Source: Shinisaurus crocodilurus (taxonomy: Eukaryota > Chordata > Lepidosauria > Squamata > Shinisauridae). Taken from it: a DNA stretch of 64,000 nucleotides. Shown here in pieces: positions 31,522-43,045 of the stretch (positions are counted from its first letter, which is position 1; every line of letters starts with the position of its first letter). The notes under the pieces are model-generated. The model worked only from the letters and a program-made list of their open reading frames with translations, made no database searches and was not told where the DNA came from. The position numbers and the translations under genes were made by a program. The stretch spans positions 252,206,968-252,270,967 of the forward strand of contig CM037878.1 in assembly GCA_021292165.1 (NCBI GenBank). The letters are read 5' to 3'.

Positions 31522-33059
31522 ATATTTGTCAGGGATACAGAAGAGATCATTGTGATAAATTAAAAGAGTTACAGTTAATCAAGGAAGGACAAAGGACAAA
31601 CATAGGTTAAGGGTAAGCACAGTCTGGATCTGTGGAAAATATAAGCTACTGGGGTGGAAGGCGGAAAGAAAGTTGTGATTGAAAAATGAAGAACCACAGA
31701 AGCTACTTTCGCCGAATGCAATGAAAACTAGTTTGGGGAGTGCCCATACATTACTCTCTCAAAAAGCAGACAAAAGATACAAGTCATATAAGGGAACCTG
31801 TCACTGTGATCAGCCTCAAACTTGTGGGATCTATGACTTCAGTCCACTTTAATTTATCACCTCAAAAGCCATTACAACAGATGGCTGTTGAAGGACATTG
31901 AAAGTCTGTCCCAAAGGCGTCAATATTATTGGGAACTGAAAAGAGAATTTCTCCCTAGAAGATTTAAATTCATCCTCTCTGGGCCCCCTTCGTTCCCTCC
32001 TGTTCTTGGCACTAGTCCATACACAGGAACAAAGCCTGATGCATGATAGGGACACACATGTTAGTTACACTCTCGCCTTGAGAAAAAGCACAATGGGTTG
32101 CCTGCGCATTTCACACTATGTCACGTGCTAATAGCACTGGCAAATTGACATTGCTGCTGTGGGAACATTTTACGCTAAATAATATCTTCCATACCCTTCT
32201 CCCATTCTCCTACAGTTTGCCGGCTGTCTTTGCAGCTGGCAATCCCAAGCAATTAGTTACCCAACCCTACCCCAAAAATTGGGAGAGTGAGGGACCTTGA
32301 CCCCATCAGTGATATATTTATAATCGGTGATAAAAAGTCTCTCAACCTACCCTTTTTAAAGAATCCTCTAGTATCTTGTGGAAGGGGAGGGTTATGATGG
32401 GATTCAGAAAAGAGGTGGTTGCTTCTGTTCTAGACTGCTGAGAAGGAGTTAATTAGAGTGGCCATTTTGCCTTTTCATGCCATGACACTCCTGTCAACTC
32501 CCCCACCTCCAGCATTTTGGAAATCATGTGACTTGTGTGTCATCCTCCTCCCCTTCCCCCAGCAAGCATGCTGTGAAAAATAAACGCTCCACCTTTTTGC
32601 TCCTTCTCCAGAGAGAAACTCCACAGCTGAAGAACTCTGTAAATTTATTCTTTCCTCCAACTTCTGCTGGTTGTCAACAGTTTATTGTACAGAAATACAG
32701 AAAATAAGTTGAACCCTGAAACAAAGAGACTAATTATTTGAGCTGCTGCCTATTTATTTATTTGTTTATTTATTATTTCATTTCATTTCTATACACCACC
32801 CAATAGCCAAAGCTCTCTGGGTGGTTCACAACAATTAGACCGCCCAGACACATGTGTCCTGTGTGTCTTTAACTGTTGCACGACAGGAGGAAATTCAACA
32901 GGCAAATTTCCCCCCATCATTGCATCTCCATGTTGGGGAAAGCTTCTCTTTAAAATTTTCCTGTGTAACACAATGGATAAAAGGCATGAGTCCTTGAAGA
33001 AAAAAAAGTGGCAACCCTACCTGACTGCTCCCAAACATTTGCCAGTAAATGCATGAAAT
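31522..33059. other. Unassigned sequence with an L2 tail at 32748-32840
   Basis: ACACCACCCAATAGCCAAAG and CTCTCTGGGTGGTTCACAAC after a TATT-rich stretch is a reversed L2-like 3' UTR. The remainder shows no recognised element or exon. Confidence 0.5.
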
Positions 33060-34040
33060 CTAGGGTGTTTCCAGATGGACCACTTCTAGTGCTGCCAATC
33101 AAAAGACATTGTACAGCTTTTCTATCTTTCTGTCCTTAATGGATTTTGTGTGAAAAGACAGAAGAAGCAGTGGGAAAACACGGGAGGGTTACAAATGGAA
33201 AACAATGTTGGGCGCATTCACACATCATGCTATAAGCCACGGTGGGTGGGTTGTTGTGTGAACAACTCACGGTGCACCCGACAGACTATCAGGCTCACCG
33301 TGGGTTGTTCGCCCTCTCCCTCCCCCTCGGTCTTCCCACAGAAATCCAAGGGGACCCTGCAGAAGGACTGGCTGGTCTGCCCTCCCCCCGCTGCAATTGT
33401 GAGTGCACACTGTGCACTTCCACGAGTCCAAAATGGCCTGCCTTGCCTGTCCAGGGGTGTGTGTCTGCTGTTAAAGTGCAGCAGGCACCCCTCATGGGCA
33501 TTGGCTCAGAGGTTGTGAAGACCTTTATTTTTGTTTTTGGTTTGCCTTGACAGCTGTCAAAAGGTGAGCTGTCAAGAAAAACTAAAGCCACAAATGATCT
33601 TAGCTCATGAAAAGGGGGTGACCAGTCAGACACCCTTTTCACAGCAAGAGGTTTTGTTTTTTGGGAACAGGCTTCTCTGAGGATCCTCTCACTTTCCCAC
33701 CCTTTCCCGAGATTCTAGGTGCTCGGGAAGGTGGAAAAGTGCGAGCCACCCCCTTTTTATGGGAGCTGTCAGTTGTCAAAACTCCAGCTCCTTTAAAAAG
33801 GTGTTTTTTTGACAGGGGTCTACATGCATTTTTCCCAAAGGGATATATGCAAGCATGAATGCATATGTCCCTTTGAAAAAAACACATGGATCCTTGTCAG
33901 AAAAGCCTTGACACTATCATGTTGTGTGAACCCAGTCATTGTCTGGATATCTCATAAAATTCCATGAATGAAGCAGGGCAGTTGCATAATAAAAGCCTAA
34001 TCTGAAAGTTCTTTTAGAGCTGCTATCTTTTTTTCTGGCA
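33060..34040. repeat. Dispersed AT-rich repeat pair, copy 2, interrupted
   Basis: Blocks matching 25960-26300 lie at 33084-33205 (CCAATCAAAAGACATTG, GGGAGGGTTACAA) and resume at 33945-34030 (CATAATAAAAGCCTAATCTG). The 726-bp insertion between them is listed separately. Confidence 0.62.
33211..33936. mobile_element. Foldback-family element inserted into an older repeat
   Basis: It begins GGCGCATTCACACATCATGC and ends ATGTTGTGTGAACCCAGT. Flanking CAATGTTG and CATTGTCT agree at 5 of 8, a weak hint of a target duplication. The interior has an inverted pair (TTTTTGACAGGGG region) and no transposase. Confidence 0.6.
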
Positions 34041-34522
34041 GAGCTCCTGTGCTTTTAAAAGCTACACAAGCTGAGAAGCATCTGACAGGTGCCAGTAAAT
34101 AACACTGTTATTACCATTTTCCACACAGCAGAAGACATTAACAGTCTTGCTTGGTGGATTTGAACTCTGGAAAATGGGAATTCCAGGACTTAAAAAATAA
34201 CTAACAGAACCTGGCAACTGAAAGAACTTGTTTCCTTCCAAATGGCCATAGGAATACACTGAATTTCCAAATGGAATTAAAGTTTAATTTAAATCCAGAG
34301 TGATTGGTGGATTTAGTGACTGTCCAGAGATGGCTGAACAAAATGGCCATTGTGGAATGGTGGGATCCTGCACACTGATTTACAAGGCCCAGCATAAAAA
34401 GCATCTCAACAAGCCTCTTTTGGAATGGCCATTGGTGGGTTGGATCCTGGCTGCACCCTGAATAAAGATCTGGATAAAACGCATCTTGGCAAGTCAAATA
34501 CATTCCAACGGGTATTTCAAAA

Positions 34523-35052
34523 ATGATGAATGGCTTAGAGTACCTTCCTTATGAGGAAAGACTGAAGTGTTCGGGGCTTTTTAGTTTAGAAAAAAGGATG
34601 GCTAAGGGAGAGGGGCAGGTCATTTTTATTGTGACCATGGTAGGGGAAGAAAGGGTTAAACCTCCCCCCTCCCCGCATGCAGTGATCCCAATGAACCCCC
34701 CCTCCCATGACTGCTATTAATTAAAAAAAACACAACATAATTCCAAGTGACACATTTAGCATCTGCATCATGTGTAATTTGGTTCTTAGATGGCTTTAAA
34801 TGGGATTGAACAAACCCTGGGAGTGTAGGTCTATCCACAGTTATTGGCCACAATATTTATATGATACTTTCATGCTTAGAGCTCCAAATACCAGTTGCTG
34901 GAGGCAAACAATGGGAAGGGGAGCTGTTAACTTCATGCTTTACTTGTGGGCTTCCTTTGGAAGGATGTGGCTGGCTACTACTGATAGAAACACTGATGCT
35001 GGACTAAAATGACCTTTATCTGATCCAGCAAGACTTCTGTTACATTCTTATG
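34523..35052 (+). mobile_element. Decayed LINE remnant (CR1-like ORF2 end, then a LINE-type tail)
   Basis: The frame at 34523 onward includes GLEYLPYEERLK-SGLFSLEKR, matching the CR1 ORF2 motif (compare [19 protein letters not shown] in the copy at 46 kb). Further on, GGGCTTCCTTTGGAAGGATG and GATGCTGGACTAAAATGACC precede a CTTCTGTTACATTCTTATGA ending common to reptile LINE/SINE tails. The coding part is short and broken. Confidence 0.6.
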
Positions 35053-35592
35053 AGCGAACTGCTAGGGTACCGTGAGAAAGTAAATAAATCAAACAATTAA
35101 AAACTCCTGTGAGCCCAGGGTTTCCTTATGCAGAACAAGACACATCTCTATATGATTAGCTGTTCTGGTGTTGCCGCCTTCCTAACAGTCTCCCTTGAGG
35201 CTGGGTATTTCTGCCACATTTATGCATTAGATCTGTGTGGCAACTGGCAAACTCCTACACTCTGGATGTAGCTCAACAGTGCCCCTAGAGCACCTGGTAA
35301 GCTGGGACCAAGATGGGATACCTGAATAGGCTTATCTCGCCTTCTTGTTTGCCAACACACATCCCAAAATGTATGCTCTTTTTTAGAATGCACTAACTGG
35401 TTCAAACAGGCTGCGTCTTTTTGAGATGTGCATTTAAATTCATTAGGAAAGTAATTTTCTGATTTGGGGGGAAGACACTTGTAAAGAAGGGGTCCATCAG
35501 GAGGGAAAGATCATCCCCCTTCCCAGTATGTAACAATGTGATTGGATCATTCAGTCATGCAGAGATGTAGAGGAATGACTGGACCTCAGAGG

Positions 35593-36051
35593 CAGGGGCG
35601 GTGCTAGGTACCAAAAAGATCTGGGGCTGAGGCCCACAGGACAAAAAAAAATGCACAAATATGCATATACTGATTTACATATGCTCTAAAGTCTCTCCCT
35701 CTCCCTCCCCCCTCTCTCTTTGTCTTTAAAGGACCCCATCTCCTAAGGACACCCCTATTTGTAAAAAGGGATATATGGACAAGGGGGGGAGGGCATTTGA
35801 TTTCAGAAAAAAACCTCAGGCATAAAGATTCAAAGGGGTGGATAGCAGGAGGTGAAGCACATGTGGGCAAAAAGGCAACTAATCCAGGAGGATCAGATGC
35901 AGCAGAGATAATCAGGGGCCCTATACCTTTATTTCAGCAAGTGCCCATGGACAGCCGGGTGGTGAGGCAGATGGCCTCCCAGAGATTCAGGGCTCCAAAT
36001 GAAAGATTCCGGGCTCCAGCAATAGTGGGCCTCCCCCTAACACCGCCTCTG
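35593..36051 (+). mobile_element. 450-bp hAT-like family, copy 2
   Basis: Ends CAGGGGCGGTGCTAGGTA and inverted CAGAGGCGGTGTTAGGG. Perfect 8-bp duplication CTCAGAGG on both sides (35585-35592, 36052-36059). This is the cleanest copy for defining the family. Confidence 0.93.
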
Positions 36052-36170
36052 CTCAGAGGAGACTGATGGGCCTCTGGATGAGTCACTGCTCTGGGCTTGA
36101 CTTCTCCCAACCAGGAGGCATGCTCAGGGCCCAAGGAGGCATGGCACTGGACATCAGGATCTCTTGTGTT

Positions 36171-36188
36171 GTTGTTGTTGTTGTTGTT
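36171..36188. repeat. (GTT)n microsatellite
   Basis: A short GTT array. Similar GTT arrays are at 45120-45136 and 46808-46831. Confidence 0.9.
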
Positions 36189-36464
36189 TTAATTTATAGC
36201 AGCCATACACACTTGAACTGGATCAGGATAAGGTGCTGGTAAATGGGGTTGGTAGTTTAAGCCTACCAACGCTGTTTTCCTGATTAAAATTACGCACACA
36301 CACCCAAAGTTGGTATTTGTCCAGTGGATGAACATTTACAGCATGGTTGGGCATGCCAGTTTTTTTTTGGGGGGGGGCTTGCCCCCACCGCCACCAGTGG
36401 TGGCAGTGGCAGCAACCCCACCCCCATGATTTAAAAAGAAATCCAGCCCCCAGAGGCTGCCCAC

Positions 36465-37075
36465 TGTGGCGTAACCCCACAATTCAGTTCCCTGGTGTAT
36501 GTCTGAATTAGTATGTTTAGTGTGTCTAGAATGTTGAACTGAGTGGGTGTGGTTTGTGATGTCTTGGAAAGGGTGGGGGGAGGAGTATATAAGGAGTGTT
36601 TGAGTGATGTCATAGTTAGTTTTATGCAGGGCTTTTTTTCTGGTGGAACTCACCGGAACTGAGTTCCAGCACCTTTTCTTCTATTAATTGCATAACAATT
36701 TAATCGCCATCTACTCCCTAGGAAATGTAATCCAAGAGTTCCGGTACCTTTTTCTCCAGAAAAAAAGCACTGGTTTTATGTGAATTAAGAAGTCGAGTTA
36801 GTGAGTTGAGTGTTATGGGAGTGTGGAGTTGGGTTAGAGAGTTTTAGATGGTTGGAGTTAGTGTGATATATGGGAGAGTGTTTGTAGTGTGTGGGGAGAG
36901 TTAGGGAGTTAGGTTAATTATAAAGTGTTTGGGGTAGGCAGGTTTTAAGTTATTTTCTGGAACTAAGATTTTGAGAATTAAAATAAACTTATTTTTATTT
37001 TGTTTGCTACCCAAATCCTACGTGTCAGCTTGGTGTTATTACCTGCTTTACTTTTAAATCTACACACACACACCT
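36465..37075 (+). mobile_element. LTR-like segment (possible solo LTR) with nested MITE
   Basis: A GTATATAAGG TATA-like box at about 36588 and an AATAAACTT poly(A)-like signal at about 36979, followed by a T-rich stretch, give the layout of an LTR promoter and terminator. The TG...CA borders and target duplication could not be fixed, so this may also be some other promoter-bearing repeat. No coding remnant is attached. Confidence 0.4.
36627..36772. mobile_element. hAT-like MITE (CAGGGCTTTTTTTCTGG family), 146 bp
   Basis: The left end CAGGGCTTTTTTTCTGG and the inverted right end CAGTGCTTTTTTTCTGG are flanked by perfect GTTTTATG duplications (36619-36626, 36773-36780). The element interrupts the LTR-like segment and is therefore younger. 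Confidence 0.92.
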
Positions 37076-37390
37076 TTGTACCCACAGCATCATAAATTTA
37101 AGCTAGATCCTTAATAACCAGCATTAATCTTTTTCCTCATTAGTAGAGGAAAGGTTTCATTTGACCCTCCCCTCAGGTTTTCAAGTGTTGATGATGCTTG
37201 GCCTGAGAAGGGTTTATGCGCCTGGTCCTAAAGTGAAAAGGGCCATGTCGTCGCACCCACCCGATTTACAGGTACTCTAATGATACCTGTAAGTTTCCAT
37301 GTAGCACGCAGGGCAAACAGCAGCATGAGCTTCTGTGGTGGGAGGATAGTAGGGGAAATGGCATGGAGCGGGAGGGGGAGAGAAGGGATT

Positions 37391-37865
37391 TCATTCATTT
37401 CATTTATATACCGCCCCACAGCCGAAGCTCTCTGGGTGGTTCACAATACTTTATGCATAAAAACAACAATAAAAACATACAAAATAGTTTAAAGAATTAA
37501 AACCCAAATTTAAAAACACAGTTTAAAATAACAGTACAAAAGCCAATAAAACTGAGCCTACAGGTGACAATCCCCCCCATGCTATTCCAAGCTCCTAACT
37601 AAATGCCTTGGCATAGAGGGAAGCCTTAACCTGGCGCAGAAAAGATAGTAAGGTTGGCGCCAGGCGGGTCTCAGTGGGGAGCTGATTCAATAATTGGGGG
37701 GCTGCCACCGAGAAGGCCCTCCTCCTCGTTGCCACCAACCGAGCCTCTCTTGGAGGTGGCAATCGGAGGAGGGCCCCAGATGTTGAGCGTAGTGTCCGGG
37801 TAGATTGCGGATAAACCCCTCTCACAGCATCTTCCACTAAAGTTGTGGGGTGGGGGGGACTGTTC
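37391..37865 (-). pseudogene. L2-clade LINE ORF2 C-terminus and 3' UTR, minus strand
   Basis: The minus-strand frame (37837 to 37595) contains LRSTSGALLRLPPPREARL, RRRAFSVAAPQLLNQLP, TETRLAPTLLSFLRQVK and a final LYAKAFS, the C-terminal end typical of L2 ORF2. Downstream, GAACCACCCAGAGAGCTTCG and a reversed ATATAAATGAAATGAATG tail form the 3' UTR. The copy is 5'-truncated. Confidence 0.85.
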
Positions 37866-40259
37866 CTTAGCTAGGAGAGCTCTGGGAATTCCTACCAACA
37901 GAGGATACCATCATCATGCCTTTCGTGAAGCTTTTGAAATGGATTCTGCTAGGGAAAGCCCCGATACAAAAAAGCATGCAGATCTGCAATAACTTGGTAT
38001 TGCTGCAATCTGCTATAAGGAAGTTTCTCTTCATCTAAAAGTTGACGTATATCATTTTCTCTTCCCTTTGCTTGGGTGTGTGCGTGGGGCGGGTGGGGTG
38101 GGAGAAGCATGGAAGCTGAAGGAGAGAGATTTCATCTACCCAGGTAGCTTAGGATGAGGTATTTGAAAACAAAAGCTCCTTACAAGGGTGGCCACAGAGG
38201 GGGAAACTGTTGAGGCTTTAAAGTACCTACTTTTATTTCAGTCAGTCAAGTTTCTTGGAGTCTCCTGTACCAAGAGTTCTCACAATTGAGCACAATATGC
38301 GCGCGCGCGCGCGCACGCACACACAAACACACACACATGCGTATGGATGTGTGTAGATGTGGGCCGGGGCGGGCGGCCGTTAAAAAGCCTTGCTGAGAAA
38401 GGTATTTCTTGCGGAAGAAAAAAGGCAGGCCCCTTGCTCCCTACTGAGACCATTTCTCCTGCTTTGCTGGAGCTGTCAGGCATGAATCCCAGTAGCATTC
38501 CGTAACTAATTGACAGTAATGGGGGCCATTGGGAGTCTAAGAATACATGGCATTACCCAGCATGCACTGGAGCAAGGAGGAGGGAGGGGGCTCAGAGGGC
38601 AGCTGTGGGGGAAATAAAGAATGTCTTTTAAACTCTCCCCCCCCCCCCCCAGTTTTGTTACAGAGATAGGGGGTGAGAAGAGGGCTAAGAGGCAAAATTA
38701 TTTCTGGGAAACTTTATTTCTCCGAAATGAAGAAACAATACACGATGCACACTTCTTGTCTGTCGTCTGTAGTATCTCAGTATGGGACCCTGGCACCCTA
38801 AGGAAGAAACAGATGGAATTTCCATTTAAAGTTAATGAAATCTGAAGAAAGCAACAGGTCTCCCTCTCTCCAGCCCCTCCAATTTAGAACAGTCTGTATT
38901 ACAGGAGGTTCTGCTGGCACTCCTGTTGAGTCTCATTTTCTAACTACAGACCTCACTGGTTGAAAATCCCCTCCAGGTGAAGGCCTATTTCTTTAGACAT
39001 TAAAGAAAGAAAGAAAGAAGAAAGAACCCCAAAATTCAAATCTGGGTTGGCAGGAGGTGCAGGTGGAGAAGGATGACAGAGGAAGCAGGTCAGGTTCCCT
39101 TGTTGTTTATGGTAGCTATGTTAGCGGATTGTTTCAACTATATGTGTGGAGAATATTTTTGCCTGAAGATTCGTTTTATTCCCAATAAATATGTGTGGAA
39201 GGGTCTTCAAATTAAGAATAGGTTTTTTTGAGATAATTCATTCAGAGATGCATTTTTGTTAAAACAGAAAGATGGCTACCTCTGTTATAATTCTGACACA
39301 CATAATGTTTTGTGTTATGATCCTCAGTCTATCGATGTCCTGCATGAGAGAGGGATGGCTGCTTCATATGAACTGCAAGGTTAATCTCCCAAAAGCCAAA
39401 ACCACCACAGAGTAGCCTCTGGGATATTCACACAGCAAACTGGCACTTTTATCCATAACCGCAGGGGTAGAAAAGTACGCCAATACTTACCAGAAGATAT
39501 GCACTCACTATAACACAATACATTCCGGACAAAATGAACCCAGAAGTACACCTGGCATTTCTGTTGATGCAAACTAATTATGTATAAGTAGAGGCAAAAA
39601 TACATAGGGTTCAGCACTGGAGTGAACATCCAAACTCCATATATTTCCATTTTGCTTAAAGGTTTAAAAGCTAGGACACAGGAGTGGATGAACAGTAGAC
39701 CACATACTTTATGAGAACAGGTATAGAGTTCTTGCAGTTAAACATCACTATATACCAATGAACAGAATTAATGAATTAATTGTATTTTTAATCTACCCAG
39801 TAATGAAAGTTCTCTGAGCAGTTGGGGAAGGCTGCTGCACTGCCTATGGTCTAATTCCTACGAACAGCAGAGGAAGAGGTTGAAACTGTCTGTGTCTGGA
39901 TTGGCCCACTTTCAGACTGCAGGTGGGGGATTACATTATTGAATGCTCTTCCATATTTGTAAATACTCCCTCTACGTAGAAAGTTCGATGTCAGAGAAAA
40001 ACGGTCCAGTTTAGCCTTCTCCCTAGAATGCTGGTTTTGTATGTACAAGGATTCCAACACACACACACACACACACAAATAATTCAACCATACTTACTAA
40101 AGTATGGTATGCAGACTAAAGTGGTGCAGTCCAGGGGGCAATCTACACTAAGGTTTTCCCCATTACGGCAGTGTCTGACTCACTTCCGCAGCACACGATG
40201 CATTGCCTAGCTCGTTGTCTTCATGCTATTTCTGCACCTATATCCTGGTATTACACCAT
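37866..40259. other. Mostly unassigned, locally repeat-poor sequence
   Basis: It contains a (GC)n/(AC)n microsatellite at 38299-38335 and a poly(C) run near 38640. Around 38485-38575, AACTAATTGACAGTAATGGG and ATTACCCAGCATGCACTGG look unique and possibly regulatory. No exon is supported. Confidence 0.4.
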
Positions 40260-40574
40260 TAAAACGACATGGTTCACATGTAATGTTGGAGTGAGCGTGT
40301 TGCCTCCCATGCACCTGCCACTTCCATTTTCTTTCTGGATTGCCAAACAACCCAGGAATGACCTATTCCTGGGTTGTTGCCATGACATGTGAACCCAGCA
40401 CTCTGGGTTGTTGAGTTTGAACCAGAATTTGAACCCATGATTTTGCATTGGGTTAAAACTCTGGGTTGTGTAAGTGGTGGGCGCACAGGATGCAGTGTGC
40501 TTGCTCGCTCCGGCATGGCCATGGCTAACTATGAGTTATTTAGCTCATAGTTAGCTGTTAAGTGCAAACCAGGT
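40260..40574. mobile_element. Foldback-family element
   Basis: CGACATGGTTCACATGTAATG and AACAACCCAGGAATGACC pair with TTCCTGGGTTGTTGCCATG and CATGTGAACCCAGC. The outer end AGTGCAAACCAGGTCC is of the same terminal type as the copies at 17150 and 30697. Confidence 0.5.
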
Positions 40575-41155
40575 CCATATTTATGTGTATTCCTATTTCA
40601 TACATGAGTCAAGTTGCACATCTCCTGTTCATTGTATTATACCTTCTCTTCAGTTCTTTCTAGTTCGTACCATGCAGCACCTTAAAGTGGGAAACAACAA
40701 ATGAAGCTAAGTCTGTCCATCCATGGTGGGTGGGAAGCATGATTTTAAATAAAAAATGATAAGTGATGAATAGAACAGCTAATCCCGGGAAACCTTGAGA
40801 ATATAGAGGAGTGCCTGTGGGGCCTCCCTCTTTTCTTTTCTTTTAATTTTTTTTCTTTTCTTTAATTTCGCTGCAGCACATATAATCAATTATGGTCTGA
40901 ATCGGGGATAAGGGGTGGGGAAGCACTTCAATTCATAAATCAATTTTATACGGTCATCAGTCAGGTTGTGAATGCAAATACCTCTGTCGGTTTAGGTTAT
41001 TCAGAATTAATTGACTCCCACCGGGCTGGGCTGCAGATGGAGAGGAGCTTTCTCACAAAGTCTACTGGGGCTCTGCGGGGGGGGGGGGGGAGCCTTCTTC
41101 CTCAGCTCCCTTCCCAGCTCTCTTGTATTATACTATAGTGTAGAAGAGGGAGGTG

Positions 41156-41210
<55 letters not shown>

Positions 41211-41483
41211 TGGGAGGGGGAGAGATACTTGAAGAAAGAAAGGGATATGCAAAGATTAAAGTGCCCATTGCCTCTTCAGCTCATAGACACTTTTATGTGA
41301 TTAGAAATGCATTGCTTTCAAGGGTTAGCTTTTAAGGGTTGAGCTTCTCAAGTAAGAAAACAATATAGGAATGAGCTGATCCCATGTAATTAGAGGGCCA
41401 CTTTGTATTGGTACGTTTGCATCTGGGTTACTGTTTCAAAGTCAATCCAAGGTCAGGAGTGTCCGTAAACATTGACATCTAGT
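40575..41483. other. Candidate conserved non-coding region
   Basis: 40868-41035 (ATAATCAATTATGGTCTGAA, TCATAAATCAATTTTATACG, CAGAATTAATTGACTCCC) and 41281-41460 (TGTGATTAGAAATGCATTGC, CATGTAATTAGAGGGCC) are AT-rich, free of recognised transposons and dense in homeobox-like words. They are separated by a poly(G) run and a (TG)n(AG)n tract (41157-41210). Regulatory function is inference. Confidence 0.35.
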
Positions 41484-41648
41484 CAGGGCCGGTGCTACCA
41501 TTAGGCCAACTAGGCGGCTGCCTAGGGCGCAAGGCTAAAGGGGGCGCCAGGAGCATAGGGCTGGAGGGAGGGAGGGCTCAAGTGGGAAGGGGGGGGCGCT
41601 AAATATCTGATCTTGCCTAGGGCACCAAACTGCCTTGCACCGGCCCTG
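41484..41648. mobile_element. hAT-like MITE (CAGGGCCGGTGC family), copy 1, 165 bp
   Basis: Ends CAGGGCCGGTGCTACC and GCACCGGCCCTG, with a perfect 8-bp duplication CATCTAGT (41476-41483, 41649-41656). Confidence 0.92.
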
Positions 41649-41656
41649 CATCTAGT

Positions 41657-43045
41657 GTTGGTGTGGATGGTGATCAGACTAGGCGGCGGAACAGAAAGCC
41701 ACCTTCATGGAAATGCTGCCTGTTTAATATCCACTCTTTGGGATCTATCAAAAGAGAGGCCTTGGGATGGATTCACATCATGTACCTTTAATGTACTAGA
41801 TCACTTATTTTCCCCATGATATTCAATCTATGTCCGCATGTTTCATAGACAGATAAGAGGCCAGTACAAAACGCAGGTGAAGATAGTGTGAACTTTGCCG
41901 TGTGACTTGCTTGCTTAATTATTTAATGGATTCGTACCCACTTTTTGACTGACTTCCACAAGGCAGTTCAGAATTAATAAAATGCAATGAATACATTAAA
42001 AGTCATACACTTAAAACCATATAGACCTAGGAGATGGTCCTATAATAGGGCAGGGGGCAGTCCAGCAAGGGCAAGAGTAGGCGCTTGCTGTTGTCTGCAC
42101 CTGAATATGGGGATTTAAAAGATAGTATTTCTGTGATGGTGGGTTTCTGTCCACCTAGTTCCATCTTTTTCCCTCCCCCCCCCCCACAAGATGTCAATAA
42201 CTTATGTTACCAGCACCTGGTGCCAATAGTCATGCATGCAGAAGAGGTTGTTGTTTTCACGGTGTCCTGCTTCACACACATATCCAGGCATGTAGGAAAT
42301 ACACATGGTGGGAGTGAGTTTTTTTTTTTTTTTTTTAAGATCTAAAGAGAGTTATTGTACCTTCTGAACGTCCTAAGTGAGGAGATGGAAAACTGCTGAG
42401 AAACTCTTATGAAGGGAAGTTTGGACTTTGGGAAGCAAAAGAGAACTGAGAACAAAAGAGCCCTGCAATTTCCATGCTGCGTTGTATTTCTTGTTGTCAT
42501 GTGTAAGTGAGTTTGCGGTTCTAGCTGAAGCCAGAGAGAGGCAGGTGTTGTGCAGGGCTCTCTCCCAACACCTCGCCAGCCTGGCAAACCATATCATTGC
42601 TAGCCTTCTGAACATTTGGCTATTCTATTGGCTATTTCAGACACAGATTCCAACATAGTCCTGTTAGTGAATGTCTAGCCTGACTGTGGTGCTGGATAGC
42701 AGAGTTAGCTCCTGCAACCGCCATCACCACCCCACACACACAAGTTTCCAGTTGAAATTCTTCTGTTTTGCTCAGCTGATATTTGCCCAACTGATCAAAA
42801 CATACCATACCGCTGTGGCTTTTCGCAGCATGGAAATAAATCATCACCTGTTTGGTATGCACATTAAGCTGCTGCTAAAGCCACAGCTACAGAGGCTGGT
42901 TGAAAAGTTGGCAACCCTACTTGGCATGCAGTAATTCCGATAGGCCTCCCCTAGGCCTGGGACAGAGAGTAATGAATCTGTTTCTTAGATTTCTATCTCC
43001 TACCTGAGGTACTAAGGGATGGTTTTCCACCTTCCTTCCTGAGAG
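41657..43045. other. Unassigned non-coding sequence
   Basis: A reversed old L2 tail around 41926-42010 (CCACAAGGCAGTTCAGAATT), a poly(T) run near 42320, otherwise nothing recognised. Confidence 0.4.
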
